NCBI GenBank assembly: GCA_016933045.1
Contig: JAFGBR010000030.1
Coordinates: 1 to 64,000 of the forward strand
Origin: Marinilabiliaceae bacterium
GTDB taxonomy: Bacteria; Bacteroidota; Bacteroidia; Bacteroidales; Marinilabiliaceae
Reading direction: 5' to 3'
Length of the DNA: 64,000 nt
Below are positions 54,241-62,783 of this stretch, piece by piece. The notes under the pieces are model-generated. The model was given only the letters and a program-made list of their open reading frames with translations, searched no databases and was not told where the DNA came from. How positions within the stretch are numbered: position 1 is the stretch's first letter; each line of letters starts with the position of its first letter. The translations under genes and the position numbers were made by a program.

Positions 54241-55283
54241 TCTCTATCATTGAGGTGTTTTACTAATTCCAGCGCTTTCTTGTAATCGTCAGGCTTACCA
54301 ATATCAATCCACAACCCTGTTATAGGACTATGAATTAAGCCTTTTCTTTTCATCACAATCTCCATTAAATCTGTTGCATTGAAAAATTCATTTCGAGGAA
54401 TCTCATTCAACACTTCTCTTTTCATGAGATATATTCCTGCATTGGCATAATAAGTATTCTTAGGTTTTTCTTTGAAATCGACTACTTTATTATCTTCCAA
54501 TTCTAAAATGGCATATGGAATACTAACGGAATACGGAATTGATGCAACACTCATTTCGGCATTACTTTCCAGAAATTCTAAATAAAAATCTTCAAAATCA
54601 ATGTTAGTTAATAAATCAGAATTCATTAATAAGACTGTATCTTCTGAAAATGTATCAATTAACGACAAACATCCAATAGTACCAAGTGGTTTATCTTCTT
54701 CAATGTAATTAATCTTAATCCCCCATTTCGATCCATCTCCTATTCGATCAATTATCTTTTCCTTTAAATATCGAACTGTAATTGTTATTGATTCTATTCC
54801 ATAACGGATTAATCTATCTATATTTCTTTCAATGATGGATTTATCACCAATAGATAAAAGAGGTTTTGGAATATCATCGGTTAGAGGACGCAGTCTCTCA
54901 CCTCTTCCTCCTGCCATTAACACTGCATGAATAGGCAATAATGTTTTTAGTTCGTCCAGATTATAAATCTCAACAATTCTCTTTTTATCATCTAATCTTG
55001 GTAATGTTTTTACTCCTTTCTTTCTAAACTCTTTAATCTGATATACATCAGTACTATTATTGATATATACATAATCTTTAAAACAAAAATCAAGCACCGG
55101 TTGTTCTAGCGATAATCCGTTTAAAAGACCTCTGCGCATATCTCCATCAGTAATGGTGCCAATAAGAGATTCTTCATCATTAACTATAAAAATAGTGTGG
55201 TTATTGATTACATCATCAAGCCTCCTCAATGCTTCATATCCTTTTTCTGAATGTAATAATATATTCTTATACTGTTTTTCCAT
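54237..55283 (-). CDS. ptmE: CBS-domain sugar nucleotidyltransferase (PtmE-like)
   Basis: The 348-residue protein has two CBS motifs at its N-terminus (about 1-115: FIVNDEESLIGTITDGDMRR, GVKTLPRLDDKKRIVE) and a nucleotidyltransferase from about 118 (AVLMAGGRGERLRPLTDDIPKP). This order is that of Campylobacter PtmE, which makes GDP-glucosamine at the start of the GDP-sugar route to legionaminic acid. Gene context matches. Alternative donors such as CDP- or dTDP-sugars cannot be excluded by sequence. Its start and the LegG stop overlap as TAATG, with GAGAGG ahead. Confidence 0.88.
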   Translation of the reverse strand: MEKQYKNILLHSEKGYEALRRLDDVINNHTIFIVNDEESLIGTITDGDMRRGLLNGLSLEQPVLDFCFKDYVYINNSTDVYQIKEFRKKGVKTLPRLDDKKRIVEIYNLDELKTLLPIHAVLMAGGRGERLRPLTDDIPKPLLSIGDKSIIERNIDRLIRYGIESITITVRYLKEKIIDRIGDGSKWGIKINYIEEDKPLGTIGCLSLIDTFSEDTVLLMNSDLLTNIDFEDFYLEFLESNAEMSVASIPYSVSIPYAILELEDNKVVDFKEKPKNTYYANAGIYLMKREVLNEIPRNEFFNATDLMEIVMKRKGLIHSPITGLWIDIGKPDDYKKALELVKHLNDRE

Positions 55284-56386
55284 TATAGACCTCTCAGGAT
55301 TTTGATTATTTTCTTTGTAGCCCCACCATTATAAAAGATATTTGATCCATTATATCTTCCTACTTCCTCAATATAACTTATTTGCTGTAAAATTAATTTC
55401 TCATCAAATGGGACATGAAAAACATTTTCACTGCATATTCGACCTTTTTGGCGATCGCCAACATTAATAACATATTTTGCCATAGAAGCCGCTTCAATAA
55501 TACCACTCGATGTATTTCCAAGAAGAAAGGAGCAATGATTCATAGCCGAAAAATATCCTTGACTACCAAAATTCTCGATACAAACAATATGATTACACTC
55601 TTTTTCCAATTCTAAAAAAGCTTTCCTATACTTGATCCCTTCTGTATCAGCATTCGGCATGGTAATTACAATTTGATAATTCAATACTTTTTTAAACGCA
55701 TTACATATCTCCTTAATGTTTTCCTCATTCTTTTCTATTGATACAGTTTCAGGATGAATAGTGGTTAGAATCGTTGGTTTATTAAAATCAATTTTATACA
55801 TCCGAAGCATCTCATCTGTTGAAAATAGAGAAAATGCTTCAAGATTATCTAACCCTAACGCACCTACATTATAAACATTTTCATCTGTTTCAATAATTTC
55901 AACCACTCTTTGCTTATATTCATTGCAAGCAGTAAAATGAATCTTTGAGGCCAGAGATATAGAGTGTCGAAAAATATTGTCAATTGCACCGAGGGTACGC
56001 TCTCCTCCATGCAAATGAGCAAACAAAATATTAAACGGAATCCCTGCGCTTACAGCAGCAAACATCTCATAACGATCACCCAAACACAATACAACATCAA
56101 AATCAGACTTATGACTTCTCCAAAACTCAGAGAACTTTATCATTGTTAATCCCATTGATGTTGCAACTGAGTTTTCAGTATCTCCTGCAATTACTGTCTC
56201 TATTTTATACTTTACATCGAATCCGTCTTTTTCAATAAAATCAACTGTATTGCCATGATAAGGTGAAAGATGAGTTCCAAAAGATATGATTTCAAGCTTA
56301 AAAAAAACATCAGCTGCTATCGCTTTAAGCAATGGCCTATAAATGCCATAGTCGGCTCTTGAACTTGTTAAAACTCCAATGTTCAT
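55283..56386 (-). CDS. legG: Hydrolysing sugar-nucleotide 2-epimerase (LegG/NeuC-like)
   Basis: The 367-residue GT-B-fold enzyme inverts C2 and releases the sugar nucleotide. In this pathway it would convert GDP-2,4-diacetamido-bacillosamine to the free manno-configured sugar. Markers are MNIGVLTSSRADYGIYRPL, VLCLGDRYEMFAA, LHGGERTLGAIDN (acid/base region) and GNTSSGIIEAA. I choose ATG 56386 because it overlaps the LegI stop as ATGA and has the strong GGGAGG site seven bases upstream. An upstream in-frame start (56401) lies within legI. Confidence 0.9.
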   Translation of the reverse strand: MNIGVLTSSRADYGIYRPLLKAIAADVFFKLEIISFGTHLSPYHGNTVDFIEKDGFDVKYKIETVIAGDTENSVATSMGLTMIKFSEFWRSHKSDFDVVLCLGDRYEMFAAVSAGIPFNILFAHLHGGERTLGAIDNIFRHSISLASKIHFTACNEYKQRVVEIIETDENVYNVGALGLDNLEAFSLFSTDEMLRMYKIDFNKPTILTTIHPETVSIEKNEENIKEICNAFKKVLNYQIVITMPNADTEGIKYRKAFLELEKECNHIVCIENFGSQGYFSAMNHCSFLLGNTSSGIIEAASMAKYVINVGDRQKGRICSENVFHVPFDEKLILQQISYIEEVGRYNGSNIFYNGGATKKIIKILRGL

Positions 56387-57408
56387 TGAAGATCCTCCCA
56401 TTTAAGTTGATCATCCTTTCTTAAATCTTTTGTTACTACTTTCCCAATTACGTTTTCGAACTCCATTGGACTAATTCCATTACCGGGACGTTTCATTTCT
56501 AAATAAGTTGCGTCAATGGCTGTACCTTTTTTAATATTTTTTGCCAAATGAATACTTTTTCTGGCTATATCAATATTTTTTAGTTCTGACTGAGATGGTT
56601 CTTTTATACCAGAACCAAGGGCTTTCTCAATATTCCTTATGGATTCAACCATTTTCTTTAAATCACCGGGTTCTAGTGATGCCCGGTGATCTGGTCCATC
56701 CATGTTTTTATCTAACGTGAAATGTTTTTCAATTATCGATGCACCCATTGCAACAGCGGCAATTGGAACTTCAATGCCTAGCGTATGATCAGAATACCCC
56801 ACCGAAACTCCTAAATGACTTTGCATAGTATGCATAACATTTAAGTTTACATCACTCATTGGAGTTGGATACTCTGTATTGCAGTGTAAAACTGTTATTT
56901 TCGACTTCTCAGTACCTGCATTTACCAAGGCATGGATTGCCATTTCAACTTCATGCAATGTACTCATACCAGTACTTAAAACAACGGTTTCATTAAAACT
57001 CCCAATCTTTTGTAAATAGGGTAAGTTTGTTATTTCTCCAGAGGGAACTTTCCATAAATTAATCCCCATCTTTTTCAATTCATCAATACTTTCAATGTCA
57101 AATGCTGATGATAAAAACCGGATTTCTTTAACATTACAATAATCTATAAGCCGATAATGATCTGAAGGGCTTAATTCTAACCGTTTCAACATTTCATATT
57201 GACTCTCTTCTTTACCTGTATTTCTTGTTTGATATGCTGCCTGCTTGGCTTTTGTACTTACTAGTTTTTCTGCTTTAAACGTTTGAAATTTCACATAATC
57301 GACCCCAGCTTTGGCAGCAACATCAATCAACTGAAATGCCAGATTCAAATCCCCATTATGATTCACCCCTGCTTCTGCAATTATTATGGTTTTTTTCTTC
57401 TCTATCAT
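56383..57408 (-). CDS. legI: Legionaminic acid synthase (LegI/NeuB family)
   Basis: This 341-residue NeuB-family enzyme condenses a six-carbon acceptor with phosphoenolpyruvate. The TIM barrel opens AEAGVNHNGD (11-20) and holds VKFQTFKAEKLV, STGMSTLHEVEMA, LHCNTEYPTP, GYSDHT and EKHFTLDK. A C-terminal SAF/antifreeze-like domain (about 283-341) has ARKSIHLAKNIKKGTAID and ENVIGKV, which caps the active site in the dimer. Synthesis of legionaminic acid is inferred from neighbours. Confidence 0.92.
   Translation of the reverse strand: MIEKKKTIIIAEAGVNHNGDLNLAFQLIDVAAKAGVDYVKFQTFKAEKLVSTKAKQAAYQTRNTGKEESQYEMLKRLELSPSDHYRLIDYCNVKEIRFLSSAFDIESIDELKKMGINLWKVPSGEITNLPYLQKIGSFNETVVLSTGMSTLHEVEMAIHALVNAGTEKSKITVLHCNTEYPTPMSDVNLNVMHTMQSHLGVSVGYSDHTLGIEVPIAAVAMGASIIEKHFTLDKNMDGPDHRASLEPGDLKKMVESIRNIEKALGSGIKEPSQSELKNIDIARKSIHLAKNIKKGTAIDATYLEMKRPGNGISPMEFENVIGKVVTKDLRKDDQLKWEDLQ
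56394..56399 (-). promoter_or_regulatory. Strong Shine-Dalgarno site deciding the legG start
   Basis: GGGAGG on the minus strand lies seven bases before the ATG at 56386. Most genes in this window have weak sites, so this strong one is good support for the chosen start over the earlier ATG at 56401. Confidence 0.7.
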
Positions 57409-58040
57409 ATTCTTTTTGCAGGATTCCCAATAAACGTACCTTTCATTGTTGGATTTTTTAAAACGACGGCTCCAGCAGCAATAATACTTTCTGCCGGTAT
57501 TGAAATATTGTTTGCGATTACAGCACTACTTCCAATAAAACAATTTGAACCAATATTAACTTGTCCATTTAATACTGAATGTGTAGAAACATGACAAAAA
57601 TCATCAACTTCAGTTTCATGTTCAATTAAACACCCTGTATTTAATATACAATTGATACCTACTTTTGCATTAACATTTACCATTGCTTTATGCATAACAA
57701 TTGTTCCTTTACCAATTAATGATGTAGAGCTTACATAAGCATATGGACTAACTATCGTTGGTAGATTTCCTCCAACAGACTCAATCAATTCAAAGATCTT
57801 ATGCCTTAAAGCCGATGATTTAATTTGTCCAACAGTAATTAAAAAATTTGAACAGCTTTTAACTAATTCTGGTATATCATCATCTGTTCCAATTATTTCA
57901 ACTCCATTAATCAATTTTCCTACCTTTTCCTTTAAATCAAGAACTCCTATTATCTCATATTCCTGAATTGAATTAATGACCTCAATACAAGAGATACAAT
58001 GACCTCCTCCTCCAACTAATATGATTGGTTTTTTACTCAT
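57405..58040 (-). CDS. legH: N-acetyltransferase, PglD/LegH/NeuD-like
   Basis: This 211-residue acetyltransferase has an N-terminal sugar-binding Rossmann-like domain (ILVGGGGHCISCIEVI) and a C-terminal left-handed beta-helix of hexapeptide repeats (GKGTIVMHKAMVNVNAKVGI, INTG-like NTGCLIEHE, VNIGSNCFIGSSAVIANNI). PglD family members N-acetylate the C4 amine of the bacillosamine precursor; LegH is the name used in the legionaminic pathway. It overlaps legI (ATGA) and legC (eight bases). Confidence 0.88.
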   Translation of the reverse strand: MSKKPIILVGGGGHCISCIEVINSIQEYEIIGVLDLKEKVGKLINGVEIIGTDDDIPELVKSCSNFLITVGQIKSSALRHKIFELIESVGGNLPTIVSPYAYVSSTSLIGKGTIVMHKAMVNVNAKVGINCILNTGCLIEHETEVDDFCHVSTHSVLNGQVNIGSNCFIGSSAVIANNISIPAESIIAAGAVVLKNPTMKGTFIGNPAKRI

Positions 58041-59187
58041 TAATTATTGCGCTACTAGGAATATTAACCAAACGATCTTGTATATATTTTGAATTATTTA
58101 AGTCATCTGTAATACAATCACTAAACATCTGCAACTCATTCATTAATCGCCAAACTGGACGAGTCATAACACCTGCTTCGTTTGTTATTTTCAAGAACTG
58201 ATCTCTATCGTCTTTCGAGTTTAATAATATAGCATTAAGCCAATAATTTGATTTAGCATTTTCAGGCTCTTGTATAAAATTGATCCCTTCTGTTTTGAAG
58301 AAGCTATAATATATTTCCGCTACTGATCTTTTAGAGAATAGTAACTTGTCAATTATTTCAAACTGAGCTAACCCCAGTGCTGCATTCAAATTAGGCATTC
58401 GATAGTTATAACCGATATCATCATGAATAAACTCCCATGCATGTAGTATCTTGGCTTGTGTTGTTAAATGCTTTGCTTTTTCGGCTAGTGTTTTATCCTT
58501 AAAAAGGAGCATTCCACCTCCTCCTGTAGTAATAATCTTATTTCCATTAAAACTTAATACTCCTATAGAACCAAATGTTCCTGTATGCTTCCCCTTATAA
58601 TAACTACCCAAGCTCTCTGCTGCATCCTCTACTACTTCAATATTATACCTATTACATACTTCAATTATTTCATCGATTCTACAAGGATGTCCAAACGTAT
58701 GCATGGGAACACAACACTTTATCCTTCTTTGGGAAATTATATTGTAACAACCAGTACTCCTTATTTCTACATTCTTCTCTAAAAATTGAGCTAATGCATT
58801 GGGAGACATACCTAGCGTATCATTGTCTACATCTATAAAAACAGGCTTTGCATTACAATAACTTATTGCATTTGCAGTTGAAATAAATGTTAAAGCCTGA
58901 GTAATAACTTCATCGCCTTCTTCAACTCCAGCAAGTTTTAATGCCAAATGAAGTGCATTTGTCCCATTTACACAAACTACTGCCGATTTTGATTTTGTAT
59001 AATTAGCTATTTCTTCTTCAAATATATTTACAAATTTTCCTACACTCGAAACAAATGTAGAATCGATACATTCACCCAAATATTTCTTCTCATTACCTAA
59101 GAATATAGGAGCATGAAGAGGTATAAATCCTTCAGGTTCATTATATATCTCCCTAATCTTTTTTACAATTGAACTAAAACGATTCAT
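58033..59187 (-). CDS. legC: PLP aminotransferase LegC-like (DegT/DnrJ/EryC1)
   Basis: The 384-residue aminotransferase converts the 4-keto sugar nucleotide to a 4-amino sugar. PLP Lys217 is in SFNGNKIITTGGGG, and Asp188 in VVEDAAESLGS holds the PLP nitrogen. The N-terminus IPLHAPIFLGNEKKYLGECI with FVSSVGKFV is the LegC subtype. Upstream of it is LegB, downstream LegH, the expected enzyme order for making the diacetamido sugar. Confidence 0.92.
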   Translation of the reverse strand: MNRFSSIVKKIREIYNEPEGFIPLHAPIFLGNEKKYLGECIDSTFVSSVGKFVNIFEEEIANYTKSKSAVVCVNGTNALHLALKLAGVEEGDEVITQALTFISTANAISYCNAKPVFIDVDNDTLGMSPNALAQFLEKNVEIRSTGCYNIISQRRIKCCVPMHTFGHPCRIDEIIEVCNRYNIEVVEDAAESLGSYYKGKHTGTFGSIGVLSFNGNKIITTGGGGMLLFKDKTLAEKAKHLTTQAKILHAWEFIHDDIGYNYRMPNLNAALGLAQFEIIDKLLFSKRSVAEIYYSFFKTEGINFIQEPENAKSNYWLNAILLNSKDDRDQFLKITNEAGVMTRPVWRLMNELQMFSDCITDDLNNSKYIQDRLVNIPSSAIINE

Positions 59188-59274
59188 CTCTCTGATAATA
59201 TTTTTCTGATATGATATCTAAACTATTAACCTAACACAACTCTATAGAACACTAATGCCTTCTCAAATACTTAA

Positions 59275-60252
59275 CTAAATATTATAGATTCCCGCCTTAT
59301 ATCTGTTCAGATTTTTTTTATCTGTAAACCAACCACATGTCTCTTCAAGTCCTTTTCGAATATCAAATTCAGGCTTAAACCCTGTTAGTTGATTTATCAA
59401 AAAGTTATCACCCCACAATCTAAATACCTCAGACTTTCCCGGTCTAATTCTTTGTTCATCAGTAATAAATTGCACATCAGATTGCATAATGTCTTTAATT
59501 ATATCCAATGTATCTTTCATGGAAATCTCAAAGTTACTGGCAATATTTATTTCTTTTCCAATTGTTTTATCACTTTCAGCTAGTGCAATAAACCCTCGGC
59601 AAGTATCTTTTACAAAGTTAAAATCTCTGGTTGGTGATAAATCTCCTAATTTGATTTCCTTTATACCATTTGCTATTTGGGAAATAATAGTGGGAATAAT
59701 TGCGCGAGCCGACTGACGTGGTCCATAAGTATTAAAAGGCCGTGCAATAGTAACCGGAAGTTCAAATGCATTATAATAACTCATTGCCATTGCATCTGCA
59801 CCTACTTTTGATGCAGAATAAGGCGATTGAGGTTGTTTGGGATGCTTTTCATCAATTGGAACATATTGAGCTGTACCGTATACTTCAGAAGTGCTGGTAT
59901 GGATTACCCTAATATTTCCATTCTCTTTTGCTGCCTGACAAATATTTAAAGTCCCTTTTACATTAGTGTCGACATAACTATCTGGTGCTACATAAGAATA
60001 AGGTATGGCAATTAATGCTGCAAGGTGAAAAATTAATTCTACATCTATTGTAATCGTTTTACAAAAGAATGGATCACGGACATCTCCAGTAACTATCTCT
60101 AATCGATCATTTTGAGGTATCTCTTCAAGCCATCCCCAACTATTAAATGAATTATAATAAGCCAATGCTCTTACATGATAACCTTTATCAAGAAGAGATT
60201 CAACTAAATGAGATCCAATAAATCCATCTGCACCTGTTACCAATACTTTCAT
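59275..60252 (-). CDS. legB: Sugar-nucleotide 4,6-dehydratase LegB-like
   Basis: This 325-residue extended SDR has a nucleotide-binding GADGFIGSH (Gly7, Gly10, Gly13), with Tyr145 and Lys149 in SPYSASKVGAD and the HTSTSEVYG catalytic segment (117-126). Early YYNSFNSWGWLEEIP is characteristic of LegB. It dehydrates a GlcNAc nucleotide to the 4-keto-6-deoxy form. GDP-GlcNAc is the donor in Campylobacter; the PtmE-like gene here supports that route. An 87-base gap separates it from legC and a 178-base gap from wecB. Confidence 0.92.
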   Translation of the reverse strand: MKVLVTGADGFIGSHLVESLLDKGYHVRALAYYNSFNSWGWLEEIPQNDRLEIVTGDVRDPFFCKTITIDVELIFHLAALIAIPYSYVAPDSYVDTNVKGTLNICQAAKENGNIRVIHTSTSEVYGTAQYVPIDEKHPKQPQSPYSASKVGADAMAMSYYNAFELPVTIARPFNTYGPRQSARAIIPTIISQIANGIKEIKLGDLSPTRDFNFVKDTCRGFIALAESDKTIGKEINIASNFEISMKDTLDIIKDIMQSDVQFITDEQRIRPGKSEVFRLWGDNFLINQLTGFKPEFDIRKGLEETCGWFTDKKNLNRYKAGIYNI

Positions 60253-60430
60253 TAAAGGTTTATTTTTAAAATTCTACAAAAATCTAAAAATTTGACATAT
60301 CACTTAACCAGATTTCTAGATCTCATTTAAGCAATTAAAACCACAATCACTACTATATATATTTTTTTACTAAAAAATAATAGCAAAATCCTATTATTAA
60401 AACCAAATGCTTTGCTATGTATTGAATCGA

Positions 60431-61552
60431 TTAATCTAATCCTTTAATATGATCAACTATTCTTTGTGCTGCCTTTCCATCCCCATAAGGGTTATGTAGG
60501 CTACTCATCTTTTGATAACGATCTTTATTTGACAAAAGATCTAAAGTTTCTGAAACAATTTTATTTTTATCTGTACCAACTAAAATAACAGTCCCTGCAT
60601 CAACAGCCTCAGGTCGCTCAGTCGTTTCTCTCATTACTAAAACTGGCTTCCCTAAACTTGGGGCCTCTTCTTGCACTCCTCCACTATCGGTAATAATTAA
60701 TTTTGATCTATTCATTAACCACACAAAAGCTTCATACGGAAGAGGTTCAATAAGTTTTACATTTTCAATTCCTTTCAATATTTCATAAACAGGCTTTTGA
60801 ACATTTGGATTGAGGTGCACCGGATACACAATATTTCCTTTAAATACTTGGGCAATTTCTTTAAGCGCAGCACAAATGTTAAGAAACCCATCCCCAAAAT
60901 TCTCTCTTCGATGTCCTGTAACTAAAATCATTTCATCGTTCCCATTCAACAGCACCTTTAAATCTATAATACGCTGATTATCCTTAAGTTCTTTTACTAT
61001 GCCAACACTTTCAAGTAAAGCATCAATAACAGTATTTCCTGTAACAATAATATTATCTTCCAAAACATTTTCTTTCAAAAGATTCTCCTTTGATTGTTTT
61101 GTAGGTGCAAAATGAATATCAGCTATTCGCCCTGTTAATTGACGATTTATCTCCTCTGGAAAAGGAGCTAACTTATTATATGTTCTTAATCCAGCTTCAA
61201 CATGAGCAACTTTTGAACCAGAATAAAAAGCAGCCAAAGCAGCTGCTATTGAAGTGGTAGTATCTCCATGAACTAAAACATAGTCTGGCCCAAAACTCTC
61301 AAGTATAGGTTTTAATCCAACCAAAATCTCACCCGTCAAATTATAAAGATTCTGATTAGGTTTCATCAAGTTAAGATCATAATCAGGCTTTATATCAAAA
61401 AAACCTAAAACCTGATCCAACATTTCTCGATGTTGAGCTGTAACACAAACTTTTGTATTAAAATTGTTTGTGTCTGATTTAAAGGCTTTAACCACAGGAG
61501 CCATCTTTATTGCTTCAGGCCTGGTCCCAAAAACAATTAATATTTTTTTCAT
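60431..61552 (-). CDS. wecB: UDP-N-acetylglucosamine 2-epimerase (non-hydrolysing)
   Basis: The 373-residue enzyme interconverts UDP-GlcNAc and UDP-ManNAc. Family landmarks are [66 protein letters not shown] and [21 protein letters not shown] choose the ATG at 61552 ([13 protein letters not shown]) because the longer frame overlaps the Wzz gene. UDP-ManNAc may feed the WecG/TagA-type transferase at 40440. Confidence 0.96.
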   Translation of the reverse strand: MKKILIVFGTRPEAIKMAPVVKAFKSDTNNFNTKVCVTAQHREMLDQVLGFFDIKPDYDLNLMKPNQNLYNLTGEILVGLKPILESFGPDYVLVHGDTTTSIAAALAAFYSGSKVAHVEAGLRTYNKLAPFPEEINRQLTGRIADIHFAPTKQSKENLLKENVLEDNIIVTGNTVIDALLESVGIVKELKDNQRIIDLKVLLNGNDEMILVTGHRRENFGDGFLNICAALKEIAQVFKGNIVYPVHLNPNVQKPVYEILKGIENVKLIEPLPYEAFVWLMNRSKLIITDSGGVQEEAPSLGKPVLVMRETTERPEAVDAGTVILVGTDKNKIVSETLDLLSNKDRYQKMSSLHNPYGDGKAAQRIVDHIKGLD

Positions 61553-61571
61553 TTTGTGTTCGGTTAGATCT

Positions 61572-62711
61572 TTATTTCTCAAAAAATAACTCATCAGAGC
61601 TTTTCCACTTTTCTATAAAATGCTTTAAAAAAAGATTCCCAAAAATAATTCCAAGTCCAATCATCCCTCCTAACAAAACACAAAAAACTAAAATTAACTT
61701 TCGATTAGGTGATGATTTTTCATAAGGAACAATTGCCGGTTCAATAACTGAAAATGCAGGAGTTTCTTCTTTTACAGATATTTTCGCTTGCTCCAATTGC
61801 TGAGCTAAACTTTTATACATTGAAACTGCTATATCATATTCATCATTTAACTGTTGAAATTCAATATCTATCCTTTCTGAAACTACATTTCTATGCCTAT
61901 CTTTATATTGTAAAAATTTATCTCTTAATTTCTTATAATCAGACTTCTTTTCGTCATAGCTCTTTTGTATAAAATCTAAATTCTCCCTTACTTGTTTAGT
62001 TTTAAATTCAATAATATATTTTTGAAGTAAATCAACTGCTTCTTTAGCAAACTCTGCAGCCAATAAAGGCTCTTTTGCTTCAGCCCTAACGGTAACTAAG
62101 CCAGTTTGAATATCTGACTCTACCTGCAACATACTTTGAGCAACCATTAAAGCATTAAACTCTTCAAATGAAATATTTAGTACTCCATAATCATTATTTA
62201 TAGTTCCAAAATTCTCATTAGAAGAGAATAAATTATCTTTAATTGTCCAAGGTAAACGTATTGTATATGCAAGAATAATATCACCAACTGATTTTATTGT
62301 ATCTGAATTAACATATTCTTGCATCGTAAGAGGTTCTTTATACTCAGAAAAATTAAACTTCAAATTTAAAAATTCACTTAAAAAGGGATAACTCTTAATT
62401 ACTTCAGGATATATCTCAGTTGGAATCCCCGAAGTATTACCCATCATACCACCAAGATTAAGTCCTGCCATGCTTGCCATTCCAGCAAGTGCTCCCAAAT
62501 TACTCATACTACTTTGATTCTCAACTGATGGTAATAATGTAACACTTGCAGAATATTTTACTGGACTTGCAAATGCCCATATTAAACCAATTATTAAAAA
62601 TGATCCTATAGTATAATATATAGTTATCCTTTTTATCCATATAGTTTTTAATATCCCAATAATATTAATATTATCGTCTTTAATTATTGGATCTTGATTT
62701 GAAAAATTCAT
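61572..62711 (-). CDS. Wzz/chain-length determinant-like inner-membrane protein
   Basis: The 379-residue protein has a transmembrane helix near residues 32-50 and another near 338-360, with a long periplasmic coiled-coil region between (about 200-290: [35 protein letters not shown]). This is the Wzz/GNVR layout that sets polymer length. A Gly/Met-rich stretch ([19 protein letters not shown]) is prominent near residue 75. It lacks the BY-kinase domain found on many Wzc proteins, and no separate kinase is in the window. Confidence 0.9.
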   Translation of the reverse strand: MNFSNQDPIIKDDNINIIGILKTIWIKRITIYYTIGSFLIIGLIWAFASPVKYSASVTLLPSVENQSSMSNLGALAGMASMAGLNLGGMMGNTSGIPTEIYPEVIKSYPFLSEFLNLKFNFSEYKEPLTMQEYVNSDTIKSVGDIILAYTIRLPWTIKDNLFSSNENFGTINNDYGVLNISFEEFNALMVAQSMLQVESDIQTGLVTVRAEAKEPLLAAEFAKEAVDLLQKYIIEFKTKQVRENLDFIQKSYDEKKSDYKKLRDKFLQYKDRHRNVVSERIDIEFQQLNDEYDIAVSMYKSLAQQLEQAKISVKEETPAFSVIEPAIVPYEKSSPNRKLILVFCVLLGGMIGLGIIFGNLFLKHFIEKWKSSDELFFEK

Positions 62712-62783
62712 TTGATAATTATAAATATTTTACATTAACAACTAATACCTTTTTCATATTCTTAAACTATCATTATCAAATAA

